In this document: in pieces, positions 44,965 through 57,277 of the stretch
How positions within the stretch are numbered: position 1 is the first letter of the stretch
Layout: every line of letters starts with the position of its first letter
Assembly: GCF_000150705.2 (NCBI RefSeq)
Contig: NW_015440955.1
Coordinates: forward strand, 996,061-1,060,060
DNA length: 64,000 bases
From: Paracoccidioides lutzii Pb01
Taxonomy: Eukaryota > Ascomycota > Eurotiomycetes > Onygenales > Ajellomycetaceae
Direction: 5' to 3'
Notes under the pieces: model-generated
Databases searched by the model: none
Told to the model about the DNA's origin: nothing
Seen by the model: the letters and a program-made list of their open reading frames with translations, nothing else
Program-made: the position numbers and the translations under genes

Positions 44965-46764
44965 CTTTATTTTGTGACTGCGTTTTACGCCATCGTTTTC
45001 GACATCGCGGACACAATCAACAATTGAAGGTCGTGCAATACTCGGTATTCCACATCGTTATTTAGAAAATCGTTAAATCAATCCCAATCAGATGGACGAT
45101 TGCCGAGTCTATTGGACCAGCAGCACATTTCGGCGTCAATTTAACGTTGTCCTCAGAATCACCCTCTACTCATGGCATTGAATTACTCTTCATAGTCATT
45201 GTGGCCTTAAAGGTCGCTGAGAGAACAACTTCTCTCGCACTTCAGCTATCGATGCGGAAGCCGTCTACAGGGCAGGGTTCGTGTCATTATCACATAACTA
45301 TCGGAAGCGAAATACGGCGTCACAGTTCGTGCAACCCTCCAAAGATATTCTAGTCGCATTTTTGGGCCGCCACAGGGTATTAATTCTCAATCGGCAGCAA
45401 TACATACGGAGTACGGCCCATGTTTATATGTTCCGAGGGCTGAGCAAATGCGGCTATGGCATTTCTATTATTTGCCGATTCAGGTAAACCAAGCCAAAGC
45501 TGAAGATGGTTCCAGCGTTTCGACATAGGCAATCGAAATCCATGAACCACTGGCAAACATCGCATCGTCGACCTGGAAGTTGGCTGGATGCTGCTGTAAA
45601 AATTCCCTGATCTAACCTGCAAGGAGCTGTTGCTGCACCCAACACTCCAAAAATCCAGACAACGGCAACCGATTAATTTAGGTTATACGACGGTTGTTGC
45701 GGCATCGAACTTTTTATTATCTATTACCGAATGCACGTGTCGAGAAGCACATCCTGTGGCCATCCAAAGATTGAATTTCCCAGGAAATATGAACCATCGT
45801 TTTGGTGCGGTGAAGTTGGATTCGCGCTTCGGAAGTGCCGATGAGTAGGATCATTGAATGGAAGTTGTTTTGAAACCGACTGAAGATTTTAAAGAATATT
45901 TTGTGTCTTTGTCACATAGCATGCGGATTTTATCCTGGTATAGAGAAGTCATCGGCTGATGAGTCTTGAATTTGGGGAAATTTCTCATACTTCATTCTCT
46001 TCACCTTTTGCGATTGTCCATCTAAGTCAAGCTTCGAAAACTAACCTCAATAATAGCCTTAAAGTGCCAAAATATATTTCTTCTTCAACGGATGGCGACT
46101 TCAGAAAGTTTGAATGTTGAGCATTCGCGGGAGGATTATTGAAACTCTTCAACAGAAATCTCTCGGGAGGGCCAGGGGGTGCTGCATTTGGATCCCTCAT
46201 AAAAGCTAGATACAATGGCGCAGTTGCAATATGAGCTTGGGCTAATGCTCAATGTTTTCAACCGTAGCGGTGCTAACTTGTACATTTATCGTATTGGATT
46301 AGCTTTATAGCATTTATTTCGCCTAAGAGGGTTCGGGGGTTATGCTGTGTTTGAGAGATTCAGAAGCGGAAAATCAAGACCTATAACAAATAACTTTGGG
46401 AGTTAACCCATTGGAGTTGCAATACAGTAATAGATTCTATTGATTATGTTCACACTGGACGAATCGCAGGTCAACTGTTGGGTATATAGGGAGGAAATCA
46501 AATAAATAACAATGCCAGACAAGTAGACAAATCATTCCCCCAAGCGTACCATAAGGCAATTATGTATCTATCACCCTCCATCTCCCGAGAAGCAACCAGT
46601 GAGTGCTGAGACTGTCAACCCAATATCATCAAACGGTGATAACCCATCATATATGCAAAGTAGACCCAAAACCCCAGGATAAGGCAAAAAAAGATGTAAA
46701 CTCCACACATAAAAGGATTGTTAAGGAATTCAAACTAATTTCCGTCCTGTCGGATCCCATTTTT
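44965..46764. other. 1.8-kb stretch without a supported gene
   Basis: Several open frames of 60-80 codons exist on both strands, but none shows a domain, splice-supported extension or consistent codon use. It may hold decayed coding sequence that I cannot identify. Its last part is the 3' flank of the DUF2235 gene. Confidence 0.45.
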
Positions 46765-46830
46765 TTAAGTCCCATTTTTCTGAGTTCCATCTTTCTGTAT
46801 TTCATTTTTCTGCGCCCATTTCTTGTGCGT
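46748..46830 (-). repeat. 15-bp degenerate minisatellite at the gene end
   Basis: Read on the minus strand, units near GAACTCAGAAAAATG repeat about five times, encoding (Q/K)K(N/D)G(T/I)-type pentapeptides. The unit holding the stop has TAA where neighbours have CAG. The repeat continues past the stop in the same frame. Confidence 0.7.
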
Positions 46831-48767
46831 CCCGTTCCTTTGGCACTCGTTTTTCGATATATTCACCCTCACAAAAGTTTCCCTCACTGGGTCACCTTCG
46901 TTGCTAGAAACAACCCAGTCCCCTATGCCCAAGAACTCTGGAGCTTTTTTAACTCCACGACCGCCACCACCAATGATCAAATTACCGGGACGATAGGTTT
47001 TATTTGCTCTTAACCGCTGTATGGCGCTGGTATGGATTTTTGCATTCAAAGGAATGTCGCGGACTTCACCACGCGGAAGAGGCCAGCGGATGGGTGCCCA
47101 TGAGCCGTCCTCCTGCAGATCCATCCTCTTAAAGGGGAGGTACTCCATTATTCTCCACGCGATGACTGACGTGGCTGGCAGGCCAGAGTTAAATGCCAAA
47201 CTGTCATGAATGCGGCCTTGGGTCCCGGAGTATTGGAGCGCCTCGTAGAAGCTTATAGATGATGCAGATTTTAAAGGGCTATCTTTGGGTGTCTCTTGGA
47301 ATCCCTCACTATCTACTCTGTCGATTACAATGTCTGGCTGATCTGGCCATTGTCCCTGATCAAAATTCCACGATTTGTCAATTGGTGAATAATCGCCTTC
47401 ATATTCTACGGCGCATTCGAATTTTTTGAGTTTGCGCTCGTCAAATTGTAAACCAGCGCGTTGCGCTTCATGGATCATCCATACAAGCGGCGCATGGCTA
47501 AGTGGCCACTTCTCCCCGGGTAGAAGTGCCCAGCCTCCACCGATATCGGCATGGCAGCCAGGAAACCAGACCTCCTGGATATCCTGAACAGTCTGATCTG
47601 ATGCAACAGACCTGTTATCGGTTGCCTGCGGAACTTGTATTGGAATATGAGGGATGCTGTCCAGGGAGCTTCCTTCGACCGAAACATTACGGTTGTCCGG
47701 GACCAACAGTCTAAGATTCGGGGGTGAGCGACGAGGCTGGCATGGACGGTAACGGTTTTCTTCAAGAGGTTGGGTCCAGCCTCCAGCTGGAGAACGACTT
47801 GGCGATTCACCATTAATCTCGTCCGAAATTTTGGTGCCATTATTTTCTTCTTGTGATTTAGTTTCTTCAGCAATCGTTTCTGCAACCGCAGCCTGTGCTC
47901 TGTCATCGTGTACCCTGCTATGTGGGATAAAGGAGAATCGACGGTGTATAGCCTTTGCCCTCCTGAACGGGCGATCTTGAGAGATTAAATCTTGGCGGAA
48001 TTTGGCACGCCTTTCATCAATACCCACCGCATGCCTGATAACCTTGGCTGAGCTCCTAGCAGTATAGGGAAATCTATTTCGAGACATCCACGGAGACTCG
48101 AACTTCGGAACACTATTCACGGTATCAAATAGCCCTAAAAACCGTATTCGCTGGATAGGACGGCTAAATGTCTCTCTGAAGGCTTTCATAAATTTGAAAA
48201 GATCTCTTCTTTTCTGTATGTCTTCGGCGCTATTCCCAGTCCGTCGTTGCCATTCTGAAAAGGTCTTCCAGGCAAATTGGACAAGCTCTTCATTTCCAAT
48301 AGTTAGGAGGCCAATATAGTCGAGCATCTCGGCAAGAAAGCGAGCAATATACGCCCCACGGCTAAATCCGAAAAAGTAAATTTCATCGCCGGGGGAGTAG
48401 TATCGCATGAGAAACTGGTATCCAGCCAGTACATGGTGATCGAAGGAGAAGCCGATGGCTACGTCTTTTGCTTTTATCCAGCTGCGCTTAATGCGCGAAA
48501 ATGGACCCGTATGATTTGGCACCTTTGTTGATGTTATATAAGTACCAATCCCAGGCTGATAATAGTGGAATTGTTGTCCTTGGTTTCTATCCAGTGTCTG
48601 TGGTTTGGTCAGAACAAGAGTATGTTTATCTTGAGGGTCTGAGAATGGTCACTCACGCGAAAAATTTTGAGAACATTGCTGTCAGATTCATCACCAGAAA
48701 ATTTGTTTCCAGTGCCATCGAAGCAAAGGACAAAGGTTTTCGGAAGATCTGTCACGTATTGTGACAT
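46765..48767 (-). CDS. DUF2235 (T6SS phospholipase effector Tle1-like) protein
   Basis: Two exons (48767-48657 and 48597-46765, intron 59 nt) give 647 residues. The alpha/beta-hydrolase features of this family are visible: FVLCFDGTGNKF near residue 12, HYYQPGIGTY near 48, a nucleophile motif GFSRGAYIAR (GxSxG at about 114-118), FDTVNSVP near 194 for the Asp, and GCHADIGGGW for the His region. An Arg/Ser-rich low-complexity insert of about 120 residues separates the last two blocks. The domain is shared by bacterial Tle1 phospholipase effectors and many fungal proteins of unknown role, so lipase/esterase activity is inference. The C-terminus dissolves into degenerate QKNGT-like repeats, and the stop codon lies inside that repeat. 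Confidence 0.88.
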
Positions 48768-50999
48768 GGCGACAATTTCACACGAACAACGAATCTTGAA
48801 GAAAACTATAAATGTGTAAAATGACCAGGGAAGAGCGAGCCCTGAGAAAAAGAAAAACAATATTCTAGATTTGCCGGTGACGAGCTTAAGTGATGACGAT
48901 GAGAAGGAGGACCGGCAATTTAGATCAGGCGTCCAAAAACAAATCTCGGTTCTGCGAGGAAACTGGTTCAAGCAGCAATCATAGATAGAGTCAAGACTCA
49001 AGACTCAAGACTCAAAGGATGTTCTGGTTGGCGCTGGGAGCGCCTCGTGTGAACTGTAAGCCACAGACGAGGCCCGTGACACTATTCTCGTGGGAGCAAA
49101 CGAAACTGTGCTTTTAAAGTACTCTTACTGGTGGTGAACTGCGAGGATTGGAGAGCGTTCTTCTCCGCGCCGGACGCCATTTGGTCTAAATAGCATTACC
49201 ACCCATGGCCCCAGAGTCAGCAGCGCACCCCCGCACATCCGGGGCCGAGTTGAGGGATCGTCAGATAGGGCGCACACAACCTGGACACCTGGTATTTCAG
49301 CGAATGAGAGACTTCTAGATGCAGCCGCAGCTGAATATTTTATAAATACGTACCTGATCTGGGACTCTTAGTCTCAGGCCTTTGCTAGAACGGTTTAGCA
49401 AGCCAGCTATGTGCTTTGCGGCAATAATGATAATAAGCGGAAACTATTCCTGTAGTTATTAATACCAGCAATAGCTGAGTGCGGCAGTGTCACATACTAT
49501 TTTCTTGAATGCACCAGTGCTCTAGATAGTTGCAAGAAGTTTCAACCTGTGAAGCATCGAAAATGCACGACATCCGCCACATCACAATGGGAGGCCCGGC
49601 AGTGGACACCTCCACCCGGAGACCGAATCTCGATAAATCATGGCTTGCTGAAACTAGCCTTTCGGAGCAAGACTGTAATAGTTACTGTCCAGGGACAGGA
49701 CACAGGTACTCAAACCATTCTATCTAGCATTTCGACCGGTTCGAACGTAGTATGCCGATTGATGTCCTTGAATTCCCTGGCGTCGTCTCACCGGTTTAGT
49801 AGATCTGCGATCATGATCATAGATCAGTCAATGGTTTCGAGAGATGGTTAGAAGTTAGCAAGAAGCTGCCTTGAAGAATGTTTGTCGTCGGGCTAGCCTC
49901 GCAGCCACGCAGCCACGCTTTCTATCAGCCTCTCTGGGAAGTGGTGGAGACGATGGGCTTGTCTGCTATTAGCTGATTGATGGCACCGGTTGTAGGCTAA
50001 TAGCTCAAATTGACTTAGACTGCGGAGTTGGCTGCAGCAGCGCCCGCCAACTGGTATCCGAACCTGTGCATGACAATCATGTCAGTTCCATCTTTATCTG
50101 CCGCAAGCCTCATCCCAACAACTTTGGAACCACGCAAGTCACAGTAATGGGATACCGATGGATAACTGCTGTGACCATTCTATTTGAGTCCAGCACCTGT
50201 GTGACAGGGTTGATACCCTGACATATCACTGTGAATTTCTTGAGGTGATCTCGGGTTGCTAGCAAGTAGCCAGTTTATGATCAATTCTCCGACCTGGAGA
50301 TTGTCGTTGCACCTGAACCCTCCGAAGGATGAGTATTGAGCAGTAGTCCCCTCGCACTGTCAGCACTCATTTCGAGCTTTGAACCTTCGGGGTGCTTGAC
50401 AATTCACTAGGATCATCAACCTAATTTCGTTGAACATTTGGTTCGTGCATCGAGCTATTATTGGCTGTTTATATCGATAGTGGCGGCTGGCGTTGTCCAA
50501 CTGCCAACGAACAACTGAACCACTTTTCGTGAGATGCAATTCTGCACCTTTCTCAAGTGCCCATGGATGGGTCAATCAATTTCTGGCACTGGATACAACT
50601 TTTAACGTTTTCACGACGCAGATCATCACTGGCCAGGTGTTTAAGTTCGAATTATGGCGTGCATTCACCCAATCGGTCATTGTTTGCCCAAAATCGGGCA
50701 CCGCTGGACCTTGACAAACCCAACCGTCAATACGGATTACGAGGGGTCCGTCCCCCAGATAACTAGTCAGTTGCATGCTGCAAATCGGGGAATTGGTTTA
50801 TTGTCCCCTCCAACGAGCCCCAAAAACGCAGAGCTCGCGTTGACCTTTCTTCGAGCTTTGCGCACTGCATTGATGGAGCCTCGATTATTCATTCTCGAAA
50901 CTTCATGTTTCCACCCTTCTAGAGTAATGTTCCGTTAAACAGTTACGTCTCTCGTTTAATATTCCTTCCCGTCACAGCCTATTATTGTTTTCAACACAA
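48768..50999. other. 2.2-kb divergent region, DUF2235 / Ppo
   Basis: It contains promoters of both flanking genes and no supported gene. A small tandem repeat TCAAGAC (about three copies, 48990-49015) lies about 220 bases upstream of the DUF2235 start. Open frames at 49530-49851 and 50493-50938 lack domains. Confidence 0.5.
48990..49015. repeat. 7-bp TCAAGAC tandem repeat
   Basis: Three to four direct copies; a short simple repeat without visible function. Confidence 0.8.
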
Positions 51000-53900
51000 A
51001 TGGCATCAGGCTCAGAGGCTGTTGGGGCTTCCTCCCATGACAAAAGGAATGGCCAAATGAACGGCAAACCAAAAACGTCTTCCCCGCCATGGGCGAAACG
51101 CAGCAATGGACGTTGCATCAAACGTCAGGAAGTCGAGAGAACTTTCGCCAAATATGCTGAATTCAGCGGTGACTTTACCCAAGCGAAGAAAGCTGTATCT
51201 AATGGCATTTTCAAGGAAGTGAAATGGATGGGCTTGAAAGGCATCCGCACCTTGCTGGCTGTGGTAAAAAGCAAGACCTCTGGCACACTCACGGATGATA
51301 AGGAATATCTCATGGAACGAATTATTCAAGTATGGTGAATCCAACAACCATGTGAAAGGGTATATCTAACCTGTCTCCGGAAAGCTCGTGGCCAGTCTGC
51401 CTCCCGAATCAACAGCCCGTGTAAAGCTCACCAATAGCTTCGTCAAGTCGCTGTGGATTTCCCTACCCCATCCACCACTATCGTAAGGGTAATTTCTGTA
51501 TCGTCACAAATTAGTGCCTTCTTAACGTTATTGGTTTAGGTATCTCGGTGACGAATATCGCTACCGAGCCGCAGACGGGTCCAACAATAATCCTTTGTTT
51601 CCTCGTCTCGGGGCCGCCAATACAGCTTACGCGCGATCCATCAAACCTTCAACTATTCAACCTGCTGCGCTACCAGACCCAGGTCTGGTCTTTGACAGTC
51701 TTTTCGCGCGCCAGGAATTCAAACCACATCCAAATGGTGTCTCCAGCATGTTTTTCAACTGGGCATCTTTAATAATCCACGGTAAAATGGTCTTGTGGTA
51801 CCTTCTTTAGGAGATATGCTGACCTCGTCCGCAGATCTCTTCGAGACAGATCCAAGGAATCAACACATCTCTCTGACGTCTTCATACCTTGACCTTTCCA
51901 CACTCTATGGAGATAATCAGCAACAGCAGGACGACATGCGTACCTTCAGAGATGGAAAACTCAAGCCTGATACCTTTGCGGACCCAAGGCTAATCGCCCT
52001 TCCACCTGGTTGCAGTGTTATTCTCGTATTGCTAAATCGGTGAGCCATTTTGATATGTCATTTCATGGTCCCTTAAGTTTGTGTATCTTTGGCTTGATTC
52101 ATATGTTTCCTTTTAACGACAATGGCATACTGATTCATTTAGGTTCCATAACTATGTCGTTGAGCAACTGGCCCATATCAACGAGAATGGTCGATTTACC
52201 AAACCCCGTGATGACCTTGCATCTGAAGAGTCGAGAAATGCATGGGCTAAATATGACAATGATTTGTTCCAGACCGGCAGACTGTATGTGTATTTGCAAT
52301 TTTGCCCCTGCATTAACAATTCTGATAGGAGAATAGTATAACTTGTGGCCTTTATATAAATATCACGCTATATGATTATGTGCGAACCATCATCAACCTC
52401 ACACGCACCAATACTAACTGGAGTTTGGTATGTCTTCTCTTTTCCGCATCAAAAGATATACGTGCTAACTTTCTTAGGACCCACGAGTTAACATGAAGAA
52501 AGGTGCCAAGCCAGAAGCAGCCGAAAGTGGTGTTGGAAACCAGGTGTCTTTCGAGTTTAATCTTGCTTACAGATGGCATTCAACCATCGGTGAAATAGAT
52601 GAGAAATGGATTGAGGAAATCTATCTAGACCTTTTTGGTAAAACCGCTGAAGAAATCTCAATGGAAGAACTGATGGCCGGAATGGGAAAATGGAAAAGGA
52701 ACCTTCCCAAAGACCCTGCTCAGAGAACATTTGCAAAGTTGGAACGACAAGCAGATGGGCGATTTAAGGACGAAGATCTAGTTAGAATTATTACAGAGGC
52801 AACTGAAGAAGTCGCGGGTGAGAATGTTGACAGAATCCTTTCAAATCCTTATCTAACGATGAATTAGGAACATTCGGTCCTCGAAATGTCCCTAAGGCCC
52901 TTCGAGCGGTCGAAATTCTGGGAATTCATCAGGCTAGGAAATTCGGCTGTGGCTCCCTGAATGAGTTCCGGAAATTTTTTGGCTTGAAGGAGTACGAGAC
53001 ATTTGAGGAAATTAACTCCGACCCTATTATCGCTCACCAACTTCGGAGTTTGTATGAGCATCCTGACTATGTGGAGCTTTACCCAGGCATTGTCTCGGAA
53101 GAGGCGAAGATCCCCATGGTTCCTGGTGCTGGAATATGTCCAACCTATACAATATCCAGAGCTGTTCTCTCGGATGCGGTAGCACTCGTCCGTGGGGACC
53201 GATTCTACACCGTATGTCATCCCACTTCGTCACTTTTGTAGCTGAAATTCTTATGCGCGTGATTATTGGAGACGGTGGCTGACCTATTTTGTGATAGACG
53301 GACTACAATGCTAAAAATTTGACGAACTGGGGATATGCTGAGTCTCACTATGACCTTAGCGTCAACCAAGGTTGCATGTTCTACAAGTTGATGCTGCGCG
53401 CTCTCCCCAATTATATCAAGCCCGACTCTATCTACGCACACTATCCTATGACAATACCGAGTGTTAACAGAGAGATTTTCACGAAGCTCGGGAGGGAAAG
53501 TCACTTTTCTTGGGATCGCCCAGCGCTAATCCCACCTCGCATTGATCTCACCTCGTATAATGGGACAAAGACAATTCTAGAAAATGTGAGGGATTTTCGG
53601 TTTACCTTTGGGGACGCGGCTACTTCTCTCTTCGGGAGCCAGAGTTTCAATGTATCCCAGTCCGAAATATTAGACGAAACTTTTAGGCAAGATTCATGGC
53701 GTCAGAACGTGAAAAAGTTCTACGAGGATATTACCCTCAATCTTCTGAGGCAAAATTCAGTTCGAGTTGCTGGAATTAACCAGATCGATATCACGCGGGA
53801 GTAAGCTCTCCCAATCTTATCCCTGAAAGGAATCTTGAGTTGCTAACGAATTTCCAGTGTTGGTAATCTCGCGCACGTCTATTTCGCGGCGAGCACCTTT

Positions 53901-55099
53901 GACCTTCCCCTCAAAACCAAGGAGAATCCCAAGGGTTTATTCACGGACCGTGAAATGTTCATGGTGATCGTGGCTATTTTCACCAGCGTATTCTTCGACG
54001 TGGATCCCACAAAATCGTTTGCCCTAAGACAGGTGACGCGAGAAGCAGGAGAAGAGCTTGGAAAAGTTGTAGAATCGTACGTCAAATCTGCCAAGGGATT
54101 CACATATCTGTCAGGTATTTTTGATCGTTTCCAAAAACATGACAACCCATTGGCCAAGTATGGGCTTGATGCGACCCGCAAACTCTTGAAGTGCGGACTT
54201 AGCGTCTCAGAGGTGGCTTGGTCACAACTCCTTCCCATAATATGCACTGCGGTTCCGAGTCAAGCTCAAGTTGTAAGTTACCCGTATATATTCTGTGGTA
54301 CATTTAATTATCTCGCCCAAAAAACATCTAATTTTCTTAAAAGTTCACTCAAATCATAGATTTTTATTTGTCGGATGAGGGCAAAACACATCTTCCAGAG
54401 ATCAACCGTCTTGCACATGAAGACTCCCCGGAATCCGATGCGAAACTTCTCCATTACTGTATGGAGGGGATCCGACTTAACGGAACATTCAAATCATACC
54501 GCGAGGCAAATACAAACGTTTTGATAAATGATACTGGTCGTGACGTTGTCGTCAACGATGGAGACAAGGTTTTCGTGAGCATGGTAAACATGCCTCTTAT
54601 TTCATAGACCTTGTCTCTTCTATTCCGAGCTCCTCCAATCACTACCTAACCTACACTAACTGTATCGCCTTAGATCTCCTCTTCCAGAGATCCAAATATA
54701 TTCCCCTCTCCCGACGACGTGGTTCTCGATCGGCCTCTAGAATCCTACATCCATTTTACCGATAGTGCATTTACCTGCTTTGGGAGAGGTGCACATATGG
54801 TAGCACTAACTTCCATGCTGCGTGTTGTTGGGCGTCTAGATAATCTGCGCGCTGCTCCAGGCCCCCAGGGCCGATTGGTCAAAGTTACTCGTCCCAATGG
54901 ACATTTCGCCTATATGAGAGAAGACTATGGTAGTTACTCTGTCCTCCCAATGAGTGAGTTCTTCACATATTTCTTCGCTGTTAAATCTTGGTTTTCCAGC
55001 CCTTTTATATTTAAACCGAACTTAAGACTAATGAATTCACCTTTTGTGTTTGCAGCTTTGAAAGTTCACTATGATGGTGTGCTCCCTGAATCAATATAA
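51000..55099 (+). CDS. ppo: Psi-factor-producing oxygenase (fatty acid dioxygenase / P450 fusion)
   Basis: It makes oxylipins from oleic/linoleic acid that balance sexual and asexual development in Aspergillus. Thirteen exons, with introns at 51330-51384, 51483-51539, 51782-51834, 52040-52142, 52284-52336, 52428-52477, 52818-52867, 53212-53297, 53801-53857, 54273-54343, 54584-54673 and 54954-55055, give 1090 residues in frame. In the animal-peroxidase-like domain, distal His lies in WASLIIHDLFETD (about 222, rebuilt across intron 3) and SSYLDLSTLYGDN follows. Catalytic Tyr and proximal His lie in NLAYRWHS (about Tyr400 and His403). The C-terminal P450-like domain keeps a Cys in FTCFGRG (about 1018) at the heme-thiolate position, so an isomerase or peroxygenase step is possible; some paralogues such as PpoC lack it. 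The A/B/C subtype is not decided. An ATG at 50985 is also in frame. Confidence 0.93.
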
Positions 55100-55915
55100 G
55101 AAATGCTCTTATTTTTGTCTAGGGGCTTATCTGATTTTGGTTGCATAACTATCTTTTGTGTGGTCGTATTTATGACCTTGCTCTGGATATCTCCTTTTAG
55201 TATCAAGAAAACCCAATGTACGGATTTTGCAGGTGTGCGTTTCATATAACCATTGTTTAATATCTATTCAATAATCAATCTCACAAATATAGTTTATGGG
55301 AGTCTAATCTAGCCAAATTCCCATCAATAGCTGATTCAAATTGCCCGACTAGGGCCCCGGAAAACAAGTAATCACAAGGATATCAGGAACTCATTATACA
55401 TAGGTAGTCAACACAGGCAATTGTAGCAAAAAAGGGAACAAAACACATGGAAGGAAACATAGTCCGGTGATATTAACTTCTTCTGGTTCTTTGCGGACGA
55501 GTAGGATTTGGGAATGATCGGAATAGAAATCGGGATAGAGATCTCCAAAAACATACATTTCGTAGCAGGGGTAGTTAACTAACGGAGTAAATAGCACAGC
55601 GAAGACCACCCAGCACAACGGGCTAGACTCCCATTCTCCGGGATTTCTATTTATTGTAATATGGTTAATCTTCAATATATCGGTTCACGTTCCTGGAGCT
55701 GTGGGGATTTGGATTCAGGAAACGTCACAATGCGGAGACCAAATCCAGCCTGGTCAGGGCAGGGCTTCTTACGTAGACTTGCTCTTACCGCCTTTTGATA
55801 TCAAAACACGGCAAAATTTGCGGCGGATAACTATATACATATATACAGATCGATTGAACTCCTCCAATTCCCGGCCCTCTTTTATTCGAAATACTACCAA
55901 AAAGGAGTCGCCAAC
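55100..55915. other. Tandem intergenic region, Ppo to dynactin p25
   Basis: It holds the 3' flank of the oxygenase and promoter of the p25 gene, with a GTTAACTA motif near 55575. The minus-strand open frame 55394-55675 has no homology that I recognise. Confidence 0.5.
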
Positions 55916-56588
55916 ATGCCTCCCAAGTCCACCAAGGGAGAATATATAGAAACAGTAAATATTACTTTCCCCTCCTCTCCTCTTTTCCAATCTCCTACCT
56001 CTCGCATAACCCTCTCCTTAGGACACAGGAAACAAAGTCTCCCGTCGCTCTCAAGTACACGGAACCCAGCACATTATCTTGGGCGGCAAAACCGTTATCC
56101 AAGCCGACGTGTGCATCCGCGGTGATCTCTTCCGTCACCAGTCCGACCATCCAACATCCAATTCCTCCTCATCCTCCAACCCAACACCAGCGAGTCCCGC
56201 AGTGGCCGTTTCGATAGGCCGATACACCTACCTCTCCCGTTCCTGCCTGCTGCGTCCGCCCTCACGTCTGCACCGTGGTGTTCATTCGTTTTTTCCGTTG
56301 AAAATGGGCGACCATGTGTTTGTAGGGGAGAAGGCGGTGGTGGAAGCAGCCACTGTGGGCAACCACGTTCATATCGGCAAAGAGGCGGTGATTGGGTCGA
56401 TGGCTATTTTGAAGGACTTTGTTGTTGTGCTAGATGGTGCTGTGGTGCCTCCGGGGATGGTTGTACCTAGTTGGTGCGTTGTTGGAGGCAGGCCAGCTAG
56501 GATTGTAGGGGAGATTGGGGAGGGCTATGGTGTTGAAGGTGGGGAAGGAGGTTTGGCAAGGGAGAGGTATAGGAATATTGGGAAGTGA
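55916..56588 (+). CDS. Dynactin p25 subunit (DCTN5-like)
   Basis: A subunit of the pointed-end complex of dynactin, which links dynein to cargo such as early endosomes in hyphae. Two exons (55916-55954 and 56022-56588) give 201 residues. The first exon supplies KGEYIET and splices to DTGNKVSRRSQ, reconstituting the family N-terminus. A left-handed beta-helix of hexapeptide repeats follows (ILGGKTVIQADVCIRGDL, then PLKMGDHVFVGEKAVVEAA, VGNHVHIGKEAVIGSMAIL), ending with PPGMVVPSWCVVGGRPARI. A Ser/Pro-rich insert at about residues 57-80 is absent from animal p25 but common in fungi. The length suits the family, and the gene appears intact. Confidence 0.92.
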
Positions 56589-57277
56589 TTATACTGGTGT
56601 GTGTATTGTATCTTTAGGGCCGGCTATTTCCTGGACTGTTTGGCGTTGGATGGTTAAGGGTTTTTATTTTCATGATACCATTACTCATTTCCTCTGTTCT
56701 ATCCTCTGTTCAAGGGAATTGGACTTAGGTAGTATATCAAGCAGAAGCTAAACAGTGTTGTTTTCTTGGTAGCCTAATAAACGAACTTTTTGATATTAGA
56801 TTGGTGTAGAGTAGCTTTGTAAGTGAGATATGCACATTACTAATTAGAAAATTTTCCATTCGCTTTTAGCCTCGTCTGAGTATCAATCACAAAATGAGTA
56901 TTACAAAACACTGTATTAGGGGGAAAGAATTGTACCGGTGGCCCATAGTAAGTAATTAGAATAAACGTAAGGGATATCATAAGAAAGGAATCCGGAGAGA
57001 GCAAAGCAGAACAAAATATGCAAATAGTAATATAACATGCGGTGAAGATCGCAAAGGAAAACAAAAGGAAAAACAGGAAAAGATGGTCGATGCTGCGTTG
57101 ACTCATGACAAAGGAACGTAGAAAAGGTTAGTGCAAACAGTGTCAGAGCTGAAGCCCGACAAGGACAAAGAAACGCAGAGAATTAAAATAGGATTTACAT
57201 GTACAATAGTTTGGTACACAAGGGCAGGCACTCGGTGAGGTTGGTATGAACAATGTGGAGAGAATCAGAGGTGCATT
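56589..57277. other. Convergent intergenic region, p25 / ARF6
   Basis: It holds the 3' UTRs of convergent genes; no gene or repeat seen. Confidence 0.5.

Noticed and set aside
44965..46600. Several 60-80 codon frames on both strands
   Set aside because: No shared frame, domain or codon bias; consistent with chance.
55394..55675. 93-codon minus-strand open frame with a hydrophobic end
   Set aside because: No recognisable family, no splice extension, and it lies in a short intergenic region.
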